A stretch of DNA of 64,000 bases from Bacteroides nordii WAL 11050 = JCM 12987 (GTDB lineage: Bacteria > Bacteroidota > Bacteroidia > Bacteroidales > Bacteroidaceae). Location: positions 62,001 through 126,000 of the forward strand of contig BAJA01000008.1 in assembly GCA_000613465.1 (NCBI GenBank). Direction: 5' to 3'. Below the pieces are notes generated by a model that was given only the letters and a program-made list of their open reading frames with translations, was not told the origin of the DNA and searched no databases. Positions 57,538 through 64,000 of the stretch are shown one piece after another. Position numbers and translations under genes: made by a program. Positions within the stretch are counted from its first letter, which is position 1. Each line of letters begins with the position of its first letter.

Positions 57538-60500
57538 ATGAAAATATCTTTAAACATTAGACGGATTTTTCTTTTTACTATTTTTTTCATCAGTAGTTCC
57601 GTAAGCAGGTGCCAGATTTATAAGTACATAGGACTGGAAGACGGTCTGAGCAACCAGAAAATATATCATATCCAAAAAGACCGAAGAGGATATATGTGGT
57701 TTCTAACCCAGGAAGGGGTAGACCGTTATGATGGAAAACATATCAAGCATTACAACTTTTCAGACGGCAGCATGAAGCTGGATTCGCGGGTTGCTTTGAG
57801 TTGGCTCTATATGGACAACGAGAATGTATTATGGGTAATCGGTCAGAAGGGTCGTATTTTCAAATATGATTCGCAGCATGATAAATTCGAACTGGTTTAC
57901 GTACATCCGGAGCTAATCAAAAATAAGTCGCAGGCATTTATGAATTACGGTTATTTGGACAAAAGCGATCGTATGTGGCTATGTTATAAAGACAGCATTA
58001 CCTGGTATGATATCCATGCCGGAACGACTTTACATATGCCTACACCGGTCAACGGTGAAATAACTGCCATTGCACAGATGGATACTAACCATTTCTTTAT
58101 CGGTACAGGAAGTGGTCTGTTTCGTGCCAGGATAGAAAGGGGGAAGCTGAATATAGTACATGACGAAGCAGTAGAAAGTATCAATACACCAGTGCATGAA
58201 CTCTATTACCACGCCATTTCCAAACAACTGTTTGTGGGAAATTATAAAGAGGGAATACTTATATACGACATGGGGAAAACAGGAAAAATCATCCCTTGTC
58301 AATCGCTCAATAATGTAGAGATAAACCGGATCGTTACTTTGAACGCTCATGAACTTCTAATAGCCACAGGCGGGAAAGGTGTATATAAACTGGATATGAA
58401 TACATGTATAAGTGAACCCTATATAACGGCCGATTATAGTAGTTATAACGGAATGAACGGAAACAATATTAATGATATTTATGTGGATGAGGATGAACGC
58501 ATCTGGCTTGCCAATTATCCTACCGGTATTACCATCCGTAACAACCGTTATGGAAGTTATGACCTAATAAAACATTCCATTGGCAACAACCTTTCACTGG
58601 TGAACGACCAGGTCCATGATGTGATGGAGGACAGTGACGGTGACCTCTGGTTTGCAACCAGTAACGGCATCAGTCTTTATCAGACCGATACAAAAGAATG
58701 GCGTTCATTCCTCAGTTCTTTTGATCCGGTACCGGATAACGAGAATCACATTTTTTTAGCACTGTGTGAGGTCTCTCCCGGCGTAATATGGGCTGGCGGT
58801 TTTATGCCAGGCATTTGCAAGATAGAAAAAAAGAAAGGGTTTAAGCTCAGCCACCTCTCTCCTGCTACTATTGCGGGAGTACGTCCCGACCAATACATAT
58901 TTGACATTAAGAAAGATTCGGACGGTGATGTCTGGTCCGGTGGATATTATCACCTGAAACGCATTAATCTTGAGACTAAAAGAGTGCGTCTATATCCGGG
59001 AGTAAACTCCATCACCACTATTCAAGAGAAAGACACCCGGCATATGTGGATCGGTACAAGAATGGGGCTCTATCAGCTTGACAAGGAATCCGGGATTTAC
59101 CAATATGTTGACCTGCCCGTTGAATCTCCCTATATATGTGCATTATACCAGAGGAATGACGGTATCCTATATATCGGCACTCGTGGAGCTGGACTGCTTA
59201 TATATGACATCGATAAAAAGAAGTTCATCCATCAATATCATACAGACAACTGTGCACTGATTTCCGATAATATCTATACAATTCTCCCACGTCAGGACAA
59301 GAGTCTCCTCATGGGTACAGAAAACGGAATTACCATTTACTCGCCTAAAGAACACTCCTTCCGCAATTGGACACGGGAACAAGGATTGATGAGTGTCAAT
59401 TTTAATACCGGCTCTGCTACAGCCTATAGCAAAAACACACTTGTTTTTGGTAGCAATAACGGGGCTGTCAGGTTCCCAACAGACATACAGATACCGGAAC
59501 CGCATTACTCCCGTTTGTTATTGCGCGATTTTATGATAGCCTATCATCCCGTTTATCCTGGTGATGACGGCTCTCCTCTGGAAAAGGATATTGACGAGAC
59601 TGACCGATTAAAATTGACTTACGGACAAAACTCCTTTTCTCTTGATGTAACTTCCATTAATTATGATTATCCTTCTAACATTCTTTATTCATGGAAAATT
59701 GACGGTTTTCATAAAGAATGGAGCCGTCCGAGCCAAGACAACCGGATTATTGTAAGAAACCTGCCGCCCGGCGATTATACTTTGCAGATTCGTGCCGTAT
59801 CCAATGAGGAAAAATATAAGACCTATGAGACCAGAAACATTCAGATTATCATAACGCCTCCAGCATGGGCCAGTGTATGGGCCATGGCGGTATATGCGAT
59901 CCTGCTGGTGCTGATTATGGGTATCATATTCCGTATCATCATGCTACACAAACAGAAGAAGATTTCGGATGAGAAGACACGGTTCTTCATTAATACGGCC
60001 CATGACATACGTACCCCGCTCACATTGATAAAGGCTCCACTGGAGGAAGTCGTAGAAAATTGTATGGTAAAGGAACAAGCATTACCGCACATGAATATGG
60101 CCCTTAGAAATGTAAATACATTGCTCCAGTTAACGACCAACCTGATAAATTTCGAACGGGTAGGTGTCTACTCTTCCCACCTTTATGTTTCCGAATACGA
60201 ATTGAACTCCTATATGGATAATGTTTGTGCCACTTTCCGTAAATATGCTGAAATGAGACATGTCAGGTTTGTTTACGAAAGCAATTTTAACTATCTGAAT
60301 GTGTGGTTTGACAGTGACAAGATGGGATCTATTCTGAAGAATATCCTGTCCAATGCACTGAAGTACACACCTGAAGGTGGCAGCGTACATATTTATGCCT
60401 GCGAGGAAGCGAACTCCTGGAGCATCGAAGTGAAAGATACCGGAATCGGTATTCCCGCATGTGAACAGAAGAAACTGTTCAGGAATTATTTCCGGGGGAG

Positions 60501-61536
60501 CAACGTTATCAACCTCAAAGTGACAGGCGCCGGAATCGGGTTGATGCTGGTATACAAGCTGGTCAGATTACATAAAGGCAAGATTCAAATTCAGAGTACT
60601 GAACATCAAGGGACCTGTGTACAAGTTACCTTCCCGAAAGGAAACAGCCATCTCCATAAGGCAAAATTCATATCTCCCAAGACACCGGATGAATGTCCGG
60701 AGATTATCATACCTGATAGTGCTTCAAATCAACCGTCCATAGAAATATCCCAGGCAAACGGTTCTTTACAACGTATCCTGATAGTAGAGGACAATGATGA
60801 CTTACGTAATTATCTTGTTGATATGTTCAGAACGAGTTATAATATCCAGTCCTGTCCAAATGGAAAGGATGCGCTTGTCATAATACGGGAATTTAATCCG
60901 AATCTCATTATATCCGATATAATGATGCCCGAGATGGGTGGTGATGAACTCTGCTCAGTTATAAAAGGCGACCTTGAAATGTCACATATTCCAGTCATCT
61001 TGCTGACTGCGCTGGGAGATGAAAAAAACATGCTCGAAGGACTGGAAATTGGAGCAGATGCCTACATCACAAAACCTTTCAGCGTAGGGATACTCAAGGC
61101 AACGGTCAAAAACATACTTGCAAATCGCACGATGCTCCGTCAGGTTTATAACAGTATCGAAGATGAAAAACAGAATCTTCCGTCCAACTGCACCAATACT
61201 TTGGACTGGAAATTCATAGTCTCTGTCAAGGAGTGCATAGAAAACAACATGGGAAATCCGGATTTCAATGTGGACATACTCAGTAGTCAGCATCACATGA
61301 GCCGTACAAGTTTCTTCAACAAATTAAAAGCATTGACCGGCTATGCTCCGGCTGATTATATCCGGATGATACGTCTGCAACATGCCGCACAATTGCTGAA
61401 ACAGGGTGAATATACAATAACGGAGATTGCCGACATAGTCGGATTCTCGGATACAAAATATTTCCGCGAAGTATTTAAAAAATATTATAATGTAAGTCCA
61501 AGCAAATTTAATAAAAGTCAGAATATTGATGGCTAA
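57538..61536 (+). CDS. Hybrid two-component system sensor/regulator (orphan)
   Basis: 1332 residues, intact. Signal peptide, periplasmic propeller repeats (YMWFLTQEGVDRYDG, DLWFATSNGISLYQ, MWIGTRMGLYQLD), Y_Y_Y domain (NLPPGDYTLQIRAV), transmembrane helix (about 779-803). Histidine kinase with canonical H-box FINTAHDIRTPLTLIKAPLEE (His about 822), ATPase (NILSNALKYTPEGG, GAGIGLMLVYKLV), receiver (LIISDIMMPEMGG, Asp about 1126) and AraC HTH (HHMSRTSFFNKLKALTG, IADIVGFSDTKYFREVF). No glycan-degradation genes are adjacent on either side in this window, so its target is unknown. Confidence 0.95.
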   Translation: MKISLNIRRIFLFTIFFISSSVSRCQIYKYIGLEDGLSNQKIYHIQKDRRGYMWFLTQEGVDRYDGKHIKHYNFSDGSMKLDSRVALSWLYMDNENVLWVIGQKGRIFKYDSQHDKFELVYVHPELIKNKSQAFMNYGYLDKSDRMWLCYKDSITWYDIHAGTTLHMPTPVNGEITAIAQMDTNHFFIGTGSGLFRARIERGKLNIVHDEAVESINTPVHELYYHAISKQLFVGNYKEGILIYDMGKTGKIIPCQSLNNVEINRIVTLNAHELLIATGGKGVYKLDMNTCISEPYITADYSSYNGMNGNNINDIYVDEDERIWLANYPTGITIRNNRYGSYDLIKHSIGNNLSLVNDQVHDVMEDSDGDLWFATSNGISLYQTDTKEWRSFLSSFDPVPDNENHIFLALCEVSPGVIWAGGFMPGICKIEKKKGFKLSHLSPATIAGVRPDQYIFDIKKDSDGDVWSGGYYHLKRINLETKRVRLYPGVNSITTIQEKDTRHMWIGTRMGLYQLDKESGIYQYVDLPVESPYICALYQRNDGILYIGTRGAGLLIYDIDKKKFIHQYHTDNCALISDNIYTILPRQDKSLLMGTENGITIYSPKEHSFRNWTREQGLMSVNFNTGSATAYSKNTLVFGSNNGAVRFPTDIQIPEPHYSRLLLRDFMIAYHPVYPGDDGSPLEKDIDETDRLKLTYGQNSFSLDVTSINYDYPSNILYSWKIDGFHKEWSRPSQDNRIIVRNLPPGDYTLQIRAVSNEEKYKTYETRNIQIIITPPAWASVWAMAVYAILLVLIMGIIFRIIMLHKQKKISDEKTRFFINTAHDIRTPLTLIKAPLEEVVENCMVKEQALPHMNMALRNVNTLLQLTTNLINFERVGVYSSHLYVSEYELNSYMDNVCATFRKYAEMRHVRFVYESNFNYLNVWFDSDKMGSILKNILSNALKYTPEGGSVHIYACEEANSWSIEVKDTGIGIPACEQKKLFRNYFRGSNVINLKVTGAGIGLMLVYKLVRLHKGKIQIQSTEHQGTCVQVTFPKGNSHLHKAKFISPKTPDECPEIIIPDSASNQPSIEISQANGSLQRILIVEDNDDLRNYLVDMFRTSYNIQSCPNGKDALVIIREFNPNLIISDIMMPEMGGDELCSVIKGDLEMSHIPVILLTALGDEKNMLEGLEIGADAYITKPFSVGILKATVKNILANRTMLRQVYNSIEDEKQNLPSNCTNTLDWKFIVSVKECIENNMGNPDFNVDILSSQHHMSRTSFFNKLKALTGYAPADYIRMIRLQHAAQLLKQGEYTITEIADIVGFSDTKYFREVFKKYYNVSPSKFNKSQNIDG

Positions 61537-62008
61537 TAAAAAGCCCCACTAATCTGAGCCTCAGTGTCTCAAGCATATCATTCCTCCTCAGTTCTAATCT
61601 TCTTGGTTTTCCTGACCGGAACGATGTGCAAGACATACTGGGATTTTTTAATTATCATCAGTTCCCTACTCTTTCCTTTGTTTTTCTGCCACCGTAAGCA
61701 CCAACTTTTATAATTGCACATAAAACCGATTCAATAACTTGGCCCAAGATATCCAAATGATAAAAATTCATTTAAAGCCTCGTTACTTTCAAATATATAA
61801 TTGTCTTTGAAGTTATTAGTGATTTCGGAGTACATTTCTCTCGCCACCAGTGAGAGAAATGCGGATTCTCTATATGTTTCATAAAACTGCTTCATTCTCC
61901 AAAAGTTTTTATCTAAAAAACTTTTAAGGTTAGGTCAGTACTATTGAGAAATTCTACCAGTTCCTTAACAAAAGGGTACCCTCTATCCGAAAAAAATATG
62001 CCGCATAA
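61537..62008. other. Non-coding junction between the HTCS and the arsenic operon
   Basis: About 470 bases without a supported gene. A minus-strand reading frame at its right end overlaps the arsR promoter and is probably chance or a degraded gene end. This may mark the edge of an acquired arsenic cassette. Confidence 0.45.
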
Positions 62009-62047
62009 TTTGGCTATTAAAAACATTGTTCGTAGTTTTGCGAACAA
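62009..62047 (+). promoter_or_regulatory. arsR promoter with overlapping ArsR-type operator
   Basis: TTTG (62009-62012), 20 bp, TAGTTTTG (62033-62040): a consensus promoter. The palindrome TTGTTCG-N8-CGAACAA (62026-62047) covers the -7 box, the expected position for an autorepressing ArsR. A Shine-Dalgarno-like AGGAG lies at 62060-62064 before the GTG start. Confidence 0.8.
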
Positions 62048-62071
62048 CAAATTAAAAAAAGGAGAATTGAA

Positions 62072-62398
62072 GTGAAAGAGAAACAGTACACAACAGAGCA
62101 GGAACAGATTGCTCGTTTTGCCAAGGCAATGGGGCACCCGGCACGAATGGCTATTCTTGCTTTTTTGGCAAAACAAGAAAGTTGTTTCTTTGGTGATATT
62201 CACGAAGAACTTCCTATCGCTAAAGCAACCGTTTCGCAACATTTGAAAGAACTGAAAGAAGCTGGCTTAATTCAGGGTGAAATAGAAACGCCCAAAGTCC
62301 GGTATTGTATAAACCGGGAAAACTGGGAACTTGCCCGAAAGTTATTTGCTACTTTCTTAGGGGACTGCCAATGTAAAGATACATCGTGCTGTAAATAA
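62072..62398 (+). CDS. arsR: ArsR/SmtB-family repressor, arsenic-responsive
   Basis: 108 residues starting at GTG 62072, chosen because AGGAGAATTG precedes it. Winged-helix HTH ([23 protein letters not shown]). Cys38 lies in the helix that carries the metal site in many ArsR proteins (KQESCFF), and the C-terminus has four cysteines (Cys99, 101, 106, 107). It should repress the downstream operon and release DNA on binding As(III). A second operator-like palindrome follows it. Confidence 0.92.
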   Translation: MKEKQYTTEQEQIARFAKAMGHPARMAILAFLAKQESCFFGDIHEELPIAKATVSQHLKELKEAGLIQGEIETPKVRYCINRENWELARKLFATFLGDCQCKDTSCCK

Positions 62399-62422
62399 CA
62401 GCACCTTTTTTTGGAATAATTG

Positions 62423-62438
62423 TTCGTAGTTCTACGAA
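62423..62438 (+). promoter_or_regulatory. Second ArsR-type operator
   Basis: Perfect inverted repeat TTCGTAG-TT-CTACGAA, sharing the 13 bases ATTGTTCGTAGTT with the operator at 62026. It lies 30 bp before the thioredoxin-like gene, so this part of the operon may have a second controlled promoter or the site may reinforce repression. Confidence 0.7.
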
Positions 62439-62468
62439 TTACGATTATCATATTAACTTTAAAGTAGA

Positions 62469-62708
62469 ATGGCAATGGAAATTAAAGTATTAGGCACAGG
62501 ATGTTCAAGCTGTAAAGCATTGTATGAGACCACTAAGCAAGCAATTTCAGAATTAGGTTGCAATGCAACACTTATCAAAGAGGAAGATTTATTGAAAATC
62601 ATGGAATATAACATTTTAGGACTTCCGGCTTTGGTAATTAACGAGAAAGTTGTATCAGCCGGAAAAAAGTTATCCCTTGCAGAAGTAAAAGAATTGATAA
62701 CCAAATAA
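62469..62708 (+). CDS. Small thioredoxin-fold protein (TM0996/MTH895-like)
   Basis: 79 residues, cytoplasmic, with redox pair Cys12-Cys15 (TGCSSCKALYE) and the cis-proline loop ILGLPALVINEK. Such small thioredoxin-like proteins commonly sit in arsenic operons of Bacteroidetes. It may pass electrons to or from the CcdA-like permease. An alternative start at 62475 is equally possible. Confidence 0.85.
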   Translation: MAMEIKVLGTGCSSCKALYETTKQAISELGCNATLIKEEDLLKIMEYNILGLPALVINEKVVSAGKKLSLAEVKELITK

Positions 62709-62719
62709 AAAAATCGACT

Positions 62720-63163
62720 ATGAGAAAGTTATTTTATCTACTGATTGCCACGCTGGTCTTAGTCTCCTGTGAAAATGGTTCAAAGAAAAAGACCGGAGAA
62801 AACCAAGAGGAAGAAATACAGTCTAACCGCATAGAGGTTCTTTATTTTCATGGAGCACAACGATGTATCACTTGCCGGGCGATAGAAACAAATACAGTAG
62901 CCCTTTTGGATAACCTTTATGCCAAAGAAAAAGCAGAGGGTAAAATTATCTACAAAGTAATAGATATTTCAAAGAAAGAAAATGAAGCGATTGCAGACAA
63001 GTACGAAGTTACATGGTCGTCTTTGTTTGTGAACGGCTGGAAAGACGGTAAAGAGAATGTAAACAATATGACCGAGTTTAGTTTTTCCAATGCCAAAAAT
63101 ACACCAGACAAGTTTAAAGAGGGAATTAAAAGCAAGATTGACGAATTGTTAAAACAGTTGTAA
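62720..63163 (+). CDS. Thioredoxin-like lipoprotein of the arsenic operon
   Basis: 147 residues: lipobox LVSC (Cys17), a charged linker, then a thioredoxin-like domain with Cys49-Cys52 (FHGAQRCITCRAIE). The loop that normally carries cis-proline reads VTWSSLFVNG and has no proline. It would sit in the periplasm or outer membrane and work with the CcdA-like permease, whose gene starts 1 bp after its stop. Function is inferred from linkage. Confidence 0.75.
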   Translation: MRKLFYLLIATLVLVSCENGSKKKTGENQEEEIQSNRIEVLYFHGAQRCITCRAIETNTVALLDNLYAKEKAEGKIIYKVIDISKKENEAIADKYEVTWSSLFVNGWKDGKENVNNMTEFSFSNAKNTPDKFKEGIKSKIDELLKQL

Positions 63164-63164
63164 G

Positions 63165-63872
63165 ATGGATTTTCTTCAATCGCTATTAGATAACAGTTCT
63201 ATTCCTGCTATTACAGCTTTTATCTTGGGGATTTTAACAGCGGTCAGCCCGTGTCCGTTAGCAACCAACATAACGGCAATAGGATTTATTAGTAAGGACA
63301 TAGAACACCATCACCGGATATTTATAAACGGATTGCTTTATACTTTCGGCAGAATAGTAAGCTATACGGTTCTTGGCTTTATCCTTATCCCTATTCTCCG
63401 TGAGGGGGCAAGTATGTTTATGGTTCAAAAAGCCGTAAGCAAGTACGGGGAAATGCTGATTGCTCCGGCGTTAATCATCATTGGAATATTTATGCTCGAT
63501 ATAATAAAACTTAATCTGCCCAAAATCAATATCGGCGGTGAAAATTTGAAAAAGAGGACTAAAGGCGGTTGGGGGGCTATGCTATTGGGTGTTTTATTCG
63601 CCCTCGCTTTTTGCCCTACCAGTGGAGTATTTTATTTCGGTATACTTATACCCCTGTCAGCAGCAGAAACAGGCGGGTATCTCTTGCCTGTAATTTACGC
63701 TATTGCTACAGGATTACCCGTAATCCTTGTTGCATGGATTTTAGCGTACAGTGTTGCCGGACTGGGTAAATTTTACAACCGGATGCAAATATTCGAGAAA
63801 TGGTTTCGTAAAATAGTTGCTATCCTCTTTATTGCGGTAGGAATTTATTATACAGTAGTCTTTTATCTATAA
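63165..63872 (+). CDS. CcdA/DsbD-like permease, ArsG-type
   Basis: 235 residues with about six transmembrane segments. The two family cysteines are Cys30 in AVSPCPLATN and Cys150 in LAFCPTSGVFYFG, the positions that relay electrons in CcdA/DsbD proteins. In arsenic operons such proteins are annotated as ArsG-type (aromatic arsenical) permeases. Whether it moves electrons to the thioredoxin-like lipoprotein or exports an arsenical cannot be settled here. Confidence 0.82.
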   Translation: MDFLQSLLDNSSIPAITAFILGILTAVSPCPLATNITAIGFISKDIEHHHRIFINGLLYTFGRIVSYTVLGFILIPILREGASMFMVQKAVSKYGEMLIAPALIIIGIFMLDIIKLNLPKINIGGENLKKRTKGGWGAMLLGVLFALAFCPTSGVFYFGILIPLSAAETGGYLLPVIYAIATGLPVILVAWILAYSVAGLGKFYNRMQIFEKWFRKIVAILFIAVGIYYTVVFYL

Positions 63873-63907
63873 ATAAACATAGAGTATCATTTAAAATAAA
63901 ATAGAGT

Positions 63908-64000
63908 ATGAAAAAGATAGAAATTTTCGACCCGGCAATGTGTTGCCCTACGGGTCTTTGTGGAACAAATATCAACCCTGAATTAATGCGTATTGCGGTT
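63908..64000 (+). CDS. arsD: ArsD arsenic metallochaperone, N-terminal part (runs off right edge)
   Basis: The first 31 residues are present. The metal-binding cysteines Cys12, Cys13 and Cys18 lie in FDPAMCCPTGLCG, the ArsD signature. ArsD delivers As(III) to the ArsA ATPase, so arsA and further ars genes are expected beyond the edge. The gene starts 35 bp after the permease. Confidence 0.93.
   Translation, partial: MKKIEIFDPAMCCPTGLCGTNINPELMRIAV

Noticed and set aside
61913..62242. Minus-strand reading frame over the arsR 5' region, with a plausible-looking C-terminus
   Set aside because: It runs antisense through the arsR promoter, operator and coding region; no family recognised. At most its left end is a degraded gene remnant.

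Overview
The window looks like chromosomal DNA of a gut Bacteroides species, close to the B. thetaiotaomicron / B. fragilis group. Supporting evidence: SusC/SusD pairs, hybrid two-component systems (HTCS), NigD-like and SusD lipoproteins, promoters of the Bacteroides type (TTTG-N19/20-TAnnTTTG), GH92/GH20/GH130 enzymes and a Bacteroides-style menaquinone operon. The gene order pflB-pflA ... oxyR-dps ... men operon resembles, from memory, one region of the B. thetaiotaomicron chromosome.

Layout. (1) 1-6.9 kb: an HTCS regulator flanked by two secreted clan GH-A-like glycosidase genes; an exact 19-bp repeat sits on each side of the regulator and is a candidate operator. (2) 7-15.7 kb: tRNA-Ser(UGA), pyruvate formate-lyase and its activase separated by a four-helix-bundle gene, a sigma factor with a predicted dual-membrane-spanning anti-sigma factor and a divergent NigD-like lipoprotein, then oxyR and dps. 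(3) 15.7-40.3 kb: a complete complex N-glycan utilisation locus: GH20, GH92, GH130 phosphorylase, MFS importer, GH2, GH20, GH33 sialidase, GH85 endoglycosidase, SusD, SusC with STN domain, FecR anti-sigma and ECF sigma. (4) 40.3-47.7 kb: menaquinone genes menE, menC, menB, menD, menF and a HAD-thioesterase fusion. (5) 47.8-55.2 kb: a second GH92, a DUF488 gene, a Spy-like / short anti-sigma / sigma trio, a third GH20 with a PA14 domain, and tRNA-Ser(GGA). (6) 55.2-64 kb: repeats, two unknown AT-rich genes, an orphan HTCS, and the start of an arsenic-resistance operon (arsR, two thioredoxin-like proteins, a CcdA/ArsG-type permease, arsD running off the edge).

Main discovery. Seven copies of an element with invariant ends and invariant length (TTAG-N18-TGTATTA, 29 bp) lie upstream of susC, fecR, the MFS gene, all three GH20 genes and the distant GH92. 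All point toward their gene. The sigma gene itself has an ordinary housekeeping promoter. The simplest reading is that these are the promoters of the locus-encoded ECF sigma factor, which would join the N-glycan locus and two satellite loci 10-15 kb away into one regulon.

Quality caveat. About 15 single-base indels interrupt otherwise well-conserved genes, many of them in short homopolymers. They more likely reflect sequencing errors than a wave of pseudogenes. I annotate such genes at full length and state where the frame breaks.
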